Numbered from the stretch's first letter, positions 45,590-56,379 are shown. The stretch is DNA of 64,000 nucleotides from Avedoeria sp964651245 (GCA_964651245.1 CAZYVI010000016.1:45483-109482), one strand, 5' to 3'. Notes: a model not told the origin generated them from the sequence alone. Numbers and translations are program-made.

Positions 45590-45844
45590 TTAGCAGTGGC
45601 GGACGGTCCGCACCGGTTCGATCGAACGCACCACGGCCAGCTCGGCCAGCAGCTCGAGGTCGCCCGCGGGCCCGCTCACCGCGACGCCCGGGATCAGCCG
45701 ATAGGTGTGCTGGACGACGAGCGAGGCCGGCAGCTGGGCCAAGAGGGCCTCGATGGGCCCGTCGGCGGTGACGATGGCCTCGATGATCGCCTGGGGATCG
45801 CGGTCGACGAGGGCGTGCAGCTCGGGGTCGAGGCGGGTGCGCAT
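45590..45844 (-). CDS. Small stand-alone I9-like (subtilisin propeptide/inhibitor) protein
   Basis: 84 residues from the ATG at 45844, with AAGG nine bases upstream. The sequence is predicted to be one alpha-beta domain: QAIIEAIVTADGPIEALLAQ, VVQHTYRLIPGVAVSGPAGD, LAVVRSIEPVRTVRHC. The order (strand, helix, strand ending 'Y-R-L-I-P-G-V-A-V', helix, strand) is that of inhibitor I9 propeptides, which fold and inhibit subtilisins. The next gene on the strand is a subtilisin. It lacks a signal peptide. Assignment is by pattern only. Confidence 0.6.
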   Translation of the reverse strand: MRTRLDPELHALVDRDPQAIIEAIVTADGPIEALLAQLPASLVVQHTYRLIPGVAVSGPAGDLELLAELAVVRSIEPVRTVRHC

Positions 45845-45894
45845 GGATCGGCCTTTCACGTGGCGGCGGCGCAAGCTTAGCCGATCGCGCTCTG

Positions 45895-47213
45895 TCAGGC
45901 CAGCGCCGCACCGGGCCGGGCGAGGACGGAGACGCTCTCGCAGTGGTAGGTCTGGGGGAACATGTCGAACGGCGTCGTCCGGTGGTGGCGGTAGCCCGCC
46001 TCGACGAGCGCCCGCACGTCGCGCGCCAACGTCGCCGGCTCGCAGCTCACGTAGACGACCCGCGGCGGACCGGCCTGCGCCAGCCACGAACCCAGGGCCG
46101 TCGACAGCCCGCCGCGCGGCGGATCGACGACGACGGCGTCGACGCCGTCGCCGACGGCGGCGAGCGCTTCGGCCGCGTCGCCCACCACGAGGTCGACGTG
46201 GTCGCGCCCCGCCAGGTTGTCGACCGCCGCGGCGATCGCCACGGCGTCGATGTCGACCGCCACCACCTCGGCCGCGACGTCGGCGATGGCCCCGGTCAGC
46301 GTGCCGATGCCGCAGCAGGCGTCGACGACGCGGCCGGCGCCGGGGCCGAGGGCCGCCGCCACCGCGTCGGCCACGAGCTCGGCGACCTCGGTGTTGACCT
46401 GGAAGAACGCGGTGGCCGGAACGCCGATCCACTCGCCGCGGAACCGCTCGACGTAGAACGGGCGCCCGGCCGCCAGCTGCAGCGTCCGGTCCGGCGCGAC
46501 GACGACGACCGAAGCGTCGGAGTCGATGTCGATCTCGCCGACGAGCCCGCGCCGATCGTCGACGACGACCAGCGCATCGCCGGTGCCCGCCCCGACGCGG
46601 AACGTGACCTCGGTCCCGTCCGGCAGCTCGGCCTCGAACGCCGCCACCTCCGCCCACAGCCGCGGCAGGCAAATCGGGCAAGCGTCCAGCGCCACGACGT
46701 CGCCACCGCTCGCGGCCACCAGGCCCGGCCGCCCGCCGCGAAGCCGGGTGCGCAGCTTGTTGCGGTAGCCGTAGCTCGACGGCCCGCCGACCGTCGCATC
46801 CACGTCGGGCGCCGGCAGGCCGGCCAGTCGCTGCAGCGCGTCGACGAGCGTCGCGCGTTTGAACGCGCGCTGGGCGTCGATCGCGGCGTGCTGCCAGTGG
46901 CAGCCGCCACACCACGCCGCGGGCGCCGCGCCGCGCGCCGGCCAGCCGCCGAAGTGCGCGCAGCGCGGTTCGACGCGGTCGGGGCTGCGGGGCGTCGGCG
47001 CGCCGGCCGCGAAGCCGCGGCGGAAGCGCGGCCGATCGGCCACGAACGCGACGTCGACCGACTCGCCGGGCAGGCCGCCGGCCACGAACGCCGCCCGCCC
47101 ATCCGCCGCGCGCCCGACGGCCTCGCCGCCGTGGGCCATGCGCTCGAGGGCGACGCGCTCGGCGGCGGCGCGCGGCGGCTCGCCGGCCGGGGCCGACTCC
47201 GGTCGGCGACGCG

Positions 47214-47217
<4 letters not shown>
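45895..47217 (-). CDS. rlmD: 23S rRNA (uracil-C5)-methyltransferase, RlmD/RumA type with Fe-S cluster
   Basis: 440 residues; GTG start overlaps the gatB stop by four bases. N-terminal TRAM-like beta domain, then the cluster cysteines in RCAHFGGWPARG, WCGGCHWQHAAI and DACPICLPRLW. The SAM site is VVDACCGIGTLTGAIADVAA. The catalytic cysteine is in YVSCEPATLARD and the general base Glu in MFPQTYHCESVSVL. It methylates a uridine in 23S rRNA (or tRNA, as TrmA-like relatives do; the exact target is unsure). Part of the gatC-gatA-aminotransferase-gatB run. Confidence 0.85.
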
Positions 47218-48685
<1,468 letters not shown>

Positions 48686-48686
<1 letters not shown>

Positions 48687-49879
48687 CACGCGGCGCCCAG
48701 GGACCGGACGAAGTCGCCGACCCGCGCCATGGCCGCATCCAACCGTTCGAGCGACGCGGCGTAGCTGCAGCGCGCGAAGCCGCGCCCCGCCTCGCCGAAC
48801 GCGTGCCCGGGCACCAGGGCGACCTTGTGCTCGTACAGCAGCCGCTCGCAGAAGGTGTCGCCGTCGAGGCCGGTCGGGCGGATGTCGGGGAAGGCGTAGA
48901 ACGCGCCGCGCGGCTCGAATGTCGGCAGGCCGATCGCGTTGAACCGCTCGACGACGAAGCGGCGGCGCTCGTCGTAGGCGGCCACCATCGCCTCGACCGC
49001 CGCCGCGGCCGCGGGGTCGGTCAGCGCGGCCAGCGCGGCGTACTGCCCGGCCGTCGGCGCCGACATGATCACGTACTGGTGAACCTTGCGCAGCGCGGCG
49101 ATGAGCGGTGCCGGCGCGCAGGCGTACCCGATGCGCCAGCCCGTCATCGCGTAGTTCTTCGAGAACCCGCCCAGCAGCACGGTGCGCTCGCGCATGCCCG
49201 GCAGCGCCGCCAGGCAGGTGTGCTCGACGCCGTACACCAGCTGGTCGTAGATCTCGTCGCTGATGACGAACAGGTCGCGCGCCTCGGCCAGCGCGGCCAC
49301 GGCGAGGAGGCGATCACGGTCCATGACGGCGCCCGTCGGGTTGCTCGGGTACCCCACGAGCAGGCCGCGCGTCCGCGGGGTGCAGGCGGCGGCCAGGTCG
49401 TCGACATCGAGCTGAAACGCCTCGTCCACCCGCGTCGCCACCGGCACCGCGCGCCCGCCGGCGAACGTCACCACGGCCGGATAGGCCACGAAGCACGGCT
49501 CTGGCACGATCACCTCGTCGCCCGGCTCGACGAGCGCCAGCGCCGCCAGGTGCAGCGCCTCGCTGGCGCCCACCGTGATCAGGATCTCCGTCTCGGCGTC
49601 GTAGCGCACGCCATAGCGGGACGCCAGGTGGTCCGACAGCGCGGCGCGGAGCTCGATCAAGCCGCTGTTGGAGGTGTAGCCCGTGTGGCCGGCCTCCAGC
49701 GACGCGATCCCGGCGCGCAGGATCGGCTCCGGTGTGACGAAGTCCGGCTCGCCGATGCCCAGCGAGATCACCTCGGGCATCGTCGCCGCGATGTCGAAGA
49801 AGCGCCGGATGCCGCTGGGCGGAACGGCCGCCACGCGCGACGACGTGCGCAGCGCGGACGGGGGCGGGGCGATGGCCAT
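48686..49879 (-). CDS. Class I/II aminotransferase (PLP-dependent)
   Basis: 397 residues. Fold type I: SLGIGEPDFVTPEPILRAG, YPSNPTGAVMDRD, the Schiff-base lysine in GGFSKNYAMTGWRIGYA, and the substrate Arg near RCSYAAS. This is the aspartate/aromatic family; the exact substrate is not certain. ATG start with GGAGG upstream. It sits between gatA and gatB and is coupled to gatB, an unusual place. A role in making Asp or Glu for the amidotransferase pathway is only a guess. Confidence 0.85.
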
Positions 49880-49903
49880 CGGGGACCTCCGTGGGGCGTG
49901 GGT

Positions 49904-51412
49904 CTAGCGCGGCCCGGCCGCGTCGGCGACGGGGTCCGGCGGCCGCTGCGCGCACCACGGCGTGCGGCGGGCGTAGGCGTCGGCGACGCGCAGGATCGTC
50001 GCCTCGTCCATGGCGCGGCCCATGATCTGCAGGCCCACCGGCAGCCCGTCGACGAAGCCGCACGGCACCGACGCGCCGGGCAGGTAGGCCAGGTTCAGGG
50101 CGATCGTGTAGATGTCGTTGAGGTACATCGCCAGCGGGTCGTCGACCTTGGCGCCGCGTCGGAACGCCGGCGAGGGCACGGTGGGGCCGACGAGGACGTC
50201 GCAGCGCGCCAGCGCGGCGTCGAATCCGGCGCGGATCAGGCGCCGCACGGCCGTGGCGCGGCGGTAGTAGGCGTCGAAGTAGCCCGCCGACAGCGCGTTG
50301 GCGCCCAGGATGATGCGGCGCTTGACCTCCTCGCCGAAGCCGTCGCCGCGCGACCGCGCCAGGCGTTCCCACACCCCGTCGCCGGCGCCGGGATGGCCGT
50401 AGCGGATGCCGTCGTAGCGCGCCAGGTTGGCGGAGCACTCGGCCGTCGCCACCAGGTAGTAGGTGGCCACGGCGTAGCGGACCTCGGGCAGGCGCACCGA
50501 CACCCGCTCGGCCCCGGCGGCCACGAGGGCGTCGATCGCCGTTTCAACGGCCGACCGGACGCCGTCCTCCAGACCCTCGGCCAGGTACTCCTCGACGACA
50601 CCGAGCCGCAGCCCCTTCACCTCGCCGTCCAGGGCGGCCGCGTAGTCCGGCACCGGGGCGTCGACGCTCGTCGCATCGGCCGGGTCGCAGCCGGCGATCG
50701 CACCGAGGACGACGGCCGCGTCGGCCGGTTGGCGGGTGATCGGTCCGGCCTGGTCGAGGCTCGACGCGAACGCCACCATGCCCCGCCGCGACACCCGGCC
50801 GTAGCTGGGCCGGAGGCCGAAGACGCCGCACAGCGCCGCGGGCTGCCGGATCGAGCCGCCGGTGTCGGTGCCGATCGCGAACGCCGCCAGGCCCGCGGCC
50901 ACCGCCGCCGTCGCGCCGCCGCTAGAGCCGCCGGGCACGCGGGTGAGGTCCCAGGGGTTGGCGGTGGGGTGGAAGGCGGAGTTCTCGGTCGACGAGCCCA
51001 TCGCGAACTCGTCCATGTTCGTCTTGCCCAGGAGCACGGCGCCGGCGTCCGCTAGCGCGGCGGTCACCGCGCTGTCGTCGGGCGGGATGTAGTCCGCCAG
51101 CATGCGCGAGCCGGCCGTGGTGCGGACGCCGGCCGTCGTGAACAGGTCCTTGAGGCAATAGGGCACGCCGAGCAGCGGCCCGTCGTCGCCGCCGGCCCGC
51201 CGGGCATCGGCGGCGGCCGCCTGCGCCCGCGCCAACTCCGCGGTCACCGTGAGGTACGCCCCCAGCGGTGCGTCGTGGGCCGCGATCCGCGCCAGGTAGG
51301 CCTCGGTCAACGCCGCAGCGGTGATCTCGCCGGTCCGCAGCCGCCGGGCGGTCTCGACGACCGTCCAGCCGGTGGGGTCGGCCGGTGGGGGGCTCGGTGG
51401 GGAAGCGGTCAC
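49904..51412 (-). CDS. gatA: Asp-tRNA(Asn)/Glu-tRNA(Gln) amidotransferase subunit A
   Basis: 502 residues. Amidase-signature hydrolase: the catalytic Lys in GVPYCLKDLF, the Ser pair in PGGSSGGATAAVAAG and GTDTGGSIRQPAALCG. It hydrolyses glutamine and delivers ammonia to GatB. GTG start at 51412, seven bases after the gatC stop. Extra in-frame sequence before it overlaps gatC. Confidence 0.96.
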   Translation of the reverse strand: MTASPPSPPPADPTGWTVVETARRLRTGEITAAALTEAYLARIAAHDAPLGAYLTVTAELARAQAAAADARRAGGDDGPLLGVPYCLKDLFTTAGVRTTAGSRMLADYIPPDDSAVTAALADAGAVLLGKTNMDEFAMGSSTENSAFHPTANPWDLTRVPGGSSGGATAAVAAGLAAFAIGTDTGGSIRQPAALCGVFGLRPSYGRVSRRGMVAFASSLDQAGPITRQPADAAVVLGAIAGCDPADATSVDAPVPDYAAALDGEVKGLRLGVVEEYLAEGLEDGVRSAVETAIDALVAAGAERVSVRLPEVRYAVATYYLVATAECSANLARYDGIRYGHPGAGDGVWERLARSRGDGFGEEVKRRIILGANALSAGYFDAYYRRATAVRRLIRAGFDAALARCDVLVGPTVPSPAFRRGAKVDDPLAMYLNDIYTIALNLAYLPGASVPCGFVDGLPVGLQIMGRAMDEATILRVADAYARRTPWCAQRPPDPVADAAGPR

Positions 51413-51419
51413 GGGGCGG

Positions 51420-51704
51420 TCAGTCGCGCAGCGGGGGGATGCGGAAGAACCCGGCCCGCGTGTCGGCGGCATTGGCCAGCGCGGCGTCGCGCGATAGCGA
51501 CGCCGCCGCCACGTCGTCGCGCCATCGCACCGCCGGCGCGTCGTCCGCGCCGGCGCGGCGCAGGTCGTCGACCGGCGCTCCGGCCAGGACGTCGACGTAC
51601 GCCAGCACGTCCGCCAGCTGGGCGCGGAACCGGCGCCGCTCGTCGTCCGTCAGCGCGAGGCGCGCCAGCGCCGCCACGGCATCGATGTCGAACTCGTTCG
51701 CCAT
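51420..51704 (-). CDS. gatC: Asp-tRNA(Asn)/Glu-tRNA(Gln) amidotransferase subunit C
   Basis: 94 residues. FDIDAVAALARLALTDDERR and LADVLAYVDVLAGAPVDDLR, and a tail ending GFFRIPPLRD, match GatC, the small belt that holds GatA and GatB together. The ATG at 51704 is eight bases downstream of a TATCAT -10 box, so the mRNA is probably leaderless. First gene of the run gatC-gatA-aminotransferase-gatB-rlmD. An in-frame upstream extension (MLSSPA) overlaps the -10 box and was rejected. Confidence 0.95.
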   Translation of the reverse strand: MANEFDIDAVAALARLALTDDERRRFRAQLADVLAYVDVLAGAPVDDLRRAGADDAPAVRWRDDVAAASLSRDAALANAADTRAGFFRIPPLRD

Positions 51705-51712
51705 GGCCGGCG

Positions 51713-51718
51713 ATGATA
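51713..51718 (-). promoter_or_regulatory. -10 box of the gat operon, leaderless
   Basis: TATCAT on the minus strand, followed by eight bases and the gatC ATG. No recognisable -35 hexamer upstream. Confidence 0.5.
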
Positions 51719-51763
51719 ACACGACCCGGCGACCGCCGGTCGCGCGGCGACGGCGCCTGCACG

Positions 51764-51803
51764 ACGAGGCCCCCGCACCGGTCGTCCCGGGCGGGGGCCT
51801 CGT
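51764..51803 (-). terminator. Terminator hairpin after the Kelch gene
   Basis: A 13-base perfect stem (ACGAGGCCCCCGC / GCGGGGGCCTCGT) with a 14-base loop, 47 bases past the Kelch gene stop on the minus strand and before the gat promoter. It lacks a T-run, as GC-rich genomes often do. It separates the two units. Confidence 0.65.
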
Positions 51804-51849
51804 TCGATCTCACCCTAGCGCCCGGGCCATGCCGGGCGCCCGTCCGCCG

Positions 51850-53418
51850 CTACGGGCAGCCGCACTTCCACACCAGACCGTTGTAGATCGGGTGGTAGGG
51901 CACGTTGACGTTGCGGAGGCTCAGCTTGGTGCGCCACGGGTTGGACACCGGGTTGTAGGGAACGTTGGGGTTGCAGGCCATGCCCCAGCCGCTCACCGAA
52001 TCCTTGTTGGCCACGGCGGCGTTCAGCGCCGCGGCGGGCACCCGGGTGTCGAGGCCGGGGCAGGCGGCGGCGCCGACGCTCGGGTCCGCCGTCGGCGGCG
52101 GGGTCGTCGCACTCGGGGTCGTCGGCGTGCCGCCCGACGGGGTCGTCGCGCTCGGCGGCACCGTCGTGACCGGCGGGGCGCTCTCGACACAGTCGAGGCC
52201 GTCCGTGTTGCGCGACACCGTCTGGCTGCTGGCCAGGTTCGACGGCAGCTTGCGGCGACCCGTCGACATGATCACGTGCATGACACCGCCGGCGTTCGAG
52301 ACGTAGTTCGCGACGCCGCCGATGCGCTCGGCCGGGTTGAGGCCGCTGGCCTTGAGGTCGACCCAGACCGGCGGCGTGGCGCCCATGTCGAGGCCGTACG
52401 TCGTCGAGCTGAAGCCCTCGTCGGCGCGGAAGAAGGCCGAGCTGGCGCCGCCGTTGACGATCATCCAGTTCTTGGCCGTCCAGTAGGCGGCCGAATGGAA
52501 CGCCAGGCCCTTGGGCGCGTTCGGCAGGTTCTTCCAAGCGGTCGTGGGACCGCTCAGGTCGGCCTGCCAGGCGTTGCGATCGGCGTTGTTGCCGGTCGAG
52601 GTGCCGCCGAAGATGAGGATCGACTTGTGGGTCGCGTCGTAGACCGACGTGTGGCCGTAGACCTTGTTCGGGCCGCCGCCGTCCGGGGTCAGACCGGTCA
52701 CGGCGCCGGCGGCGTCGAACGTCAGCCAGACCGCGGGCAGCGTGTCGGCCGAGCAGCGGACGTTGCCGGTCGTCGCGCCCTTGAAGTCACAGCTCTTCAT
52801 ACCGCCCGTGACCAGGATCGCGTTGCGCTCGGGCGAGTAGCTGGCCGCCGGGAAGAGGCGGTTGCCCAGCGAGCCCGCGCCGCTGACCGTCGACCAGCTG
52901 TCGCCGTCGATGTCATAGACGTAGATCTGGTCCTCGCCCTCGACGACGTAGTCGGCGGGCGGCGTCGCGACGCCGACCCACTTCGAGTAGTCGAGGTCCG
53001 TCTTCGCGCCGCCGAAGACGTAGATCTTGCCCGACTTGGCCGCGTCCGACGACGGCACGTACGCCGCCGCGGCGCCCCAGAGGCGCTGGCTCATCTGGCG
53101 GCCGCTGTCCGACTTGGTGCCGGCGAACGCGGTGCCGTTGTAGGTGGTGGCGCCCATGTCGACGATCTGCGTCGTCTGCTGAACCTGGCCGTTCTGGTTC
53201 AGGCCGCCCAGGATGAAGATCTTGCCGTTCTTGTCGACGGCCGTGGCGGCGTGGTACACCGCCGACGGCGCCGTCCCGGCGCTCTTCCAAGTGCAGGTCA
53301 CGCTCTGCGCTGTGTCGGCCCGCGCGACGTCCTTCTCGGCGGCGCCCACCGCCATGCCGACGCCGACGGCCAGGCTGGTCGCAAGCAGCGACCAACGGGC
53401 GAGTTTCGTGAGGGTCAC
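51850..53418 (-). CDS. Exported Kelch-repeat protein with Pro/Thr linker and conserved C-terminal domain
   Basis: 522 residues; GTG at 53418 after AAGGAGAG. Signal peptide about residues 1-35. Kelch blades are visible as GKIFILGGLNQNG, GKIYVFGGAKTD, NAILVTGGMKSCD, KSILIFGGTSTG. A linker of about 35 residues (TTPSGGTPTTPSATTPPP) leads to the C-terminal domain, which ends NVNVPYHPIYNGLVWKCGCP. The same domain ends the propeller protein at 4327-6066. Cysteines in the last domain suggest an oxidised, exported location. The ligand and the role of the C-terminal domain are unknown. Confidence 0.8.
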   Translation of the reverse strand: MTLTKLARWSLLATSLAVGVGMAVGAAEKDVARADTAQSVTCTWKSAGTAPSAVYHAATAVDKNGKIFILGGLNQNGQVQQTTQIVDMGATTYNGTAFAGTKSDSGRQMSQRLWGAAAAYVPSSDAAKSGKIYVFGGAKTDLDYSKWVGVATPPADYVVEGEDQIYVYDIDGDSWSTVSGAGSLGNRLFPAASYSPERNAILVTGGMKSCDFKGATTGNVRCSADTLPAVWLTFDAAGAVTGLTPDGGGPNKVYGHTSVYDATHKSILIFGGTSTGNNADRNAWQADLSGPTTAWKNLPNAPKGLAFHSAAYWTAKNWMIVNGGASSAFFRADEGFSSTTYGLDMGATPPVWVDLKASGLNPAERIGGVANYVSNAGGVMHVIMSTGRRKLPSNLASSQTVSRNTDGLDCVESAPPVTTVPPSATTPSGGTPTTPSATTPPPTADPSVGAAACPGLDTRVPAAALNAAVANKDSVSGWGMACNPNVPYNPVSNPWRTKLSLRNVNVPYHPIYNGLVWKCGCP

Positions 53419-53567
53419 GAGTGTCTCTCCTTAGTCCAGATGGATATTGTCCGTTTTCGGGACGATCGCGTGCGTAAGGACACGCATGGGTTACGGCGCC
53501 ACCGGGACACCGACACACCGTCCAAGCGCGAATGCGCGTGGATCGCCCCCCCTGTCCACAGACGACT

Positions 53568-53596
53568 AGGATACACGGCCTTGGCGGCAAGATCAA
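53568..53596 (-). promoter_or_regulatory. Promoter of the Kelch gene
   Basis: On the minus strand: TTGATC (53596-53591), a 17-base spacer, TATCCT (53573-53568), 150 bases before the GTG. The leader between them (53419-53567) is long and holds no other feature that I recognise. Confidence 0.55.
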
Positions 53597-53700
53597 GCAT
53601 GCTTAACCCGCCGTACGCGGCGCGTTCACATCGGCCGGTGCGCCGTGCCGGACGCGGTGGGTCGCGACGGTGGCGCGCGGCGTCGGCACGCGGCGCGCGT

Positions 53701-54534
53701 TCAGGCCCCCTGGAGCGGGAGGCCGCCCGCCAACCGCTGACCGCCGTCCACGACCAGCGTCGCCCCGGTCGTGAAGCTCGACGCCGGGCTGCAGAGGTAC
53801 AGCACGGCGCCCACGATCTCCTCGGGCGCGGCGAATCGCCGCTGCGGGATCAGCGCGAGGGCGCCGGCCGATGCGCGCGGGTCGTCGACGATGGCGCGGC
53901 TGAAGCGTGTCTCGACGAAGCCCGGCGCCACGGCGTTCACCTGGACATGGTCGGCCGCCAGCTCGACGGCCAAGACCTCGGTCAACATCACGAGCGCCGC
54001 TTTGGAGATGCAGTACAGCCCGACGGACGGCTGCGGCATGAGGGCCGCCACCGAGGCGACGTTCACGACCTTGCCGCCGCCGCGCGCGCGCATCGACGGC
54101 AGGCTGGCCTGGACGGCGTGCAGCGCGGCGCGGGCGTTGACGGCGAGCGTCTTGTCCCAGACGGCGTCGCCGGCGGTGACGAGCGGTCCGAAGTGCGGGC
54201 AGGTGCCGGCGTTGTTCACCACGATGTCGATGCCGCCGAACCGATCGACGGCCGCCGCCGCCACCGCATCCAGCGCCCCGGCGTCGCCGACGTTGGCCGC
54301 CACGGCCAGCGCCCGTCCGCCCTCGGCCTCGATCTCGGCCGCGGCGCGCTCGACGCCGTCGGGCTTGCGGCCCACGACCACGACGGACGCCCCCGCCGAC
54401 GCCAGCCCGCCGGCGATCGCTCGGCCGATGCCGCGGCTGGCGCCGGTGACGATTGCGACCCGGCCGCTGAGGTCGAACGCGGCGGGCATCCGTGGGGCGT
54501 CGGGCTCGGCAGTGCGGACGGTTGGATCGCCCAT
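53701..54534 (-). CDS. Short-chain dehydrogenase/reductase
   Basis: 277 residues. Classical SDR: cofactor motif VTGASRGIGRAIAGGLASAG, NNAGTCPHFG, catalytic Ser in VNVASVAALM, Tyr-x-x-x-Lys as YCISKAALVML, and the tail FTTGATLVVDGGQRL. The Arg in VVGRKPDG after strand 2 suggests NADP(H). FabG-like enzymes and sugar or alcohol dehydrogenases share this plan, so the substrate is open. ATG at 54534 with AAAGGAG upstream. Confidence 0.88.
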   Translation of the reverse strand: MGDPTVRTAEPDAPRMPAAFDLSGRVAIVTGASRGIGRAIAGGLASAGASVVVVGRKPDGVERAAAEIEAEGGRALAVAANVGDAGALDAVAAAAVDRFGGIDIVVNNAGTCPHFGPLVTAGDAVWDKTLAVNARAALHAVQASLPSMRARGGGKVVNVASVAALMPQPSVGLYCISKAALVMLTEVLAVELAADHVQVNAVAPGFVETRFSRAIVDDPRASAGALALIPQRRFAAPEEIVGAVLYLCSPASSFTTGATLVVDGGQRLAGGLPLQGA

Positions 54535-54698
54535 GGCGCGGACTCCTTTGGCGCGGCGAGGGGCACGCAGCGTCGACCGACCGTCGCCTCGTGATCAGGC
54601 AGCGCACCGTAACGCCACGGCGTACGCGTTGGACGCACGACCACGGGTCGCGGCGACGTGATCGGCCGCGCCCCGCGCACCTGGCGGGAGGACCACCC

Positions 54699-55721
54699 AT
54701 GGCCGGCACGCCCGAGCGCTTCCACTGGCGCGACATCACGCCCGAGCAAGTGTACTTCAGCCGCCGCCGTGTGCTCGGCAGCGTGGGGGCGGCGCTGGGC
54801 GGCGCGGCCCTCGGCGCCTGCCGCGCGGGCGGCGCGACGCCGCCGGCCGCGCCGCCCGCCACCGTCGGGCCGGTGCCCGTGCGCACGCTGGTCGGCCCGC
54901 TCCCGCCGCCCGCCGCCGCGACGCCGACGCCCGACGCGCGCCGCGCGACCGGCGACGAGTACGGCGACCCGCTGACGAGCTACGACGCCATCACCCACTA
55001 CAACAACTTCTACGAGTTCAGCACGAACAAGGAGGCCGTGGCGCGCCTCGCGGCCGGCTTCACGATGGACCCGTGGACGCTCGTCGTCGACGGCCTCGTC
55101 GAGCGCCCGCGCACGTTCGACGTCGACGAGTTGAGCCGGCGCTTCGGCCTCGAGGAGCGGATCTACCGCCTCCGCTGCGTCGAGGGCTGGTCGATCGTCG
55201 TGCCGTGGGTGGGTTTTCCGCTGTCCAAGCTGCTGCAGGCCGTGAGCCCGACGTCGGCGGCCGCCTACGTGCGGTTCACCTCGGTCCTCCGGCCCGACGA
55301 GATGCCCGGCCAGGGTGACCTGGGCTTCACCTGGCCGTACACCGAGGGGCTGCGCATCGACGAGGCAATGCACGACCTGGCGCTCCTCGTGACCGGCGTC
55401 TATGGCCGGGCGCTGCCGCCCCAGAACGGCGGTCCGGTGCGCCTCGTCGTGCCGTGGAAGTACGGCTTCAAGAGCATCAAGTCGATCCAGCGGATCGAGC
55501 TTGTCCCCGAAAAGCCCACGACGCTCTGGAACACGATGGCGCCCGAGGAATATGGCTTCTTCGCGAACGTGAACCCCGAGGTCGATCATCCCCGGTGGTC
55601 GCAGCGGACCGAGCGCCGTCTCGAGGCGAGCCTTGCGCGCCGCCGCACCCGGATGTTCAACGGCTACGAGCGTTCGATCGGCGACCTCTATGCCGACCTC
55701 GATCTCCGCGCCTACTACTAG
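54699..55721 (+). CDS. msrP: Protein-methionine-sulfoxide reductase catalytic subunit MsrP, probably membrane-anchored
   Basis: 340 residues. A twin-arginine signal (FSRRRVLGSVGAALGGAALG) is followed at once by a Cys in a lipobox-like LGAC and a Pro-rich linker, so this copy may be a Tat lipoprotein. The molybdenum-binding Cys lies in LRCVEGWSIVVPWVGFPL (about residue 165), with FTWPYTEGLRIDEA and NGGPVRLVVPWKYGFKSIKS as in MsrP/YedY. It repairs oxidised methionine on exported proteins with electrons from MsrQ. ATG follows GGGAGG. msrQ overlaps its 3' end. Confidence 0.93.
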   Translation: MAGTPERFHWRDITPEQVYFSRRRVLGSVGAALGGAALGACRAGGATPPAAPPATVGPVPVRTLVGPLPPPAAATPTPDARRATGDEYGDPLTSYDAITHYNNFYEFSTNKEAVARLAAGFTMDPWTLVVDGLVERPRTFDVDELSRRFGLEERIYRLRCVEGWSIVVPWVGFPLSKLLQAVSPTSAAAYVRFTSVLRPDEMPGQGDLGFTWPYTEGLRIDEAMHDLALLVTGVYGRALPPQNGGPVRLVVPWKYGFKSIKSIQRIELVPEKPTTLWNTMAPEEYGFFANVNPEVDHPRWSQRTERRLEASLARRRTRMFNGYERSIGDLYADLDLRAYY

Positions 55722-56379
55722 GCCTTCGCCGTTCGGCGCCACGCCGGCCGGGTGGCGCATCCGGCGCTGGCGCCTGGCCAGCCACGTCGCCGGCGCGGCG
55801 ACCGCCGTCGGGTTGGCCTGGCAGGCGACGCTCGGCAGCCTCGGCCACAACCCGGTCGACGCCGTGATCCGGACCACCGGCAAGGCGGCGCTGGCGCTGC
55901 TCGTGGCCAGCCTGTGCGCCACGCCGGTGTCGCGCTACCTGGGCGTTCGCGGCGCGATCGTCGCCCGACGGCCGCTGGGCCTTTGGGCGTTCGCCTACGC
56001 CGTCGGCCACCTCGCGGCCTTCGCCGGCCTCGACTACGGCCTCGACTGGGGGCTCATCCTCGCCGACGGCTTGCCCAAGAAGCCGTACATTGTCGTCGGC
56101 ACCCTGGCGTGGCTGGCGCTGCTGCCGCTGGCGGTCACCTCCACCCGTGGCTGGCAGCGGCGGCTCGGTCGCCGCTGGACCTGGCTGCACCGCCTGGTGT
56201 ACCCGGCCGCCGTCCTGGCGGCCGTCCACTTCTACTGGGTGGCGGCGGCCACCGCCAAGGGCTCGCCCTACGAGCCGTATGGTTGGGCCGTCGCGATCGC
56301 CGCGCTGCTGGCGCTGCGCCTGCCGGCGGCCCGCTCGCTGCGCGCGGCGGTGGCGGCGCGCGCCCGACGATCGGGCTGA
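55690..56379 (+). CDS. msrQ: Haem-binding membrane subunit MsrQ
   Basis: 229 residues from the ATG at 55690, which overlaps msrP by 32 bases; other starts are possible just after the msrP stop. Six membrane helices. GLWAFAYAVGHLAAFAGLDY and WLHRLVYPAAVLAAVHFYW carry the histidines expected to bind haem b; GTLAWLALLPLAVTSTRGWQ is family-like. It passes quinol electrons to MsrP on the outer face. It ends 230 bases before typA. Confidence 0.9.
   Translation: MPTSISAPTTRPSPFGATPAGWRIRRWRLASHVAGAATAVGLAWQATLGSLGHNPVDAVIRTTGKAALALLVASLCATPVSRYLGVRGAIVARRPLGLWAFAYAVGHLAAFAGLDYGLDWGLILADGLPKKPYIVVGTLAWLALLPLAVTSTRGWQRRLGRRWTWLHRLVYPAAVLAAVHFYWVAAATAKGSPYEPYGWAVAIAALLALRLPAARSLRAAVAARARRSG

Noticed and set aside
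54535..54698. Regulatory sites between the SDR and msrP genes
   Set aside because: A TTGGAC stands near 54625 but there is no -10 box at the right distance, so no promoter is called.
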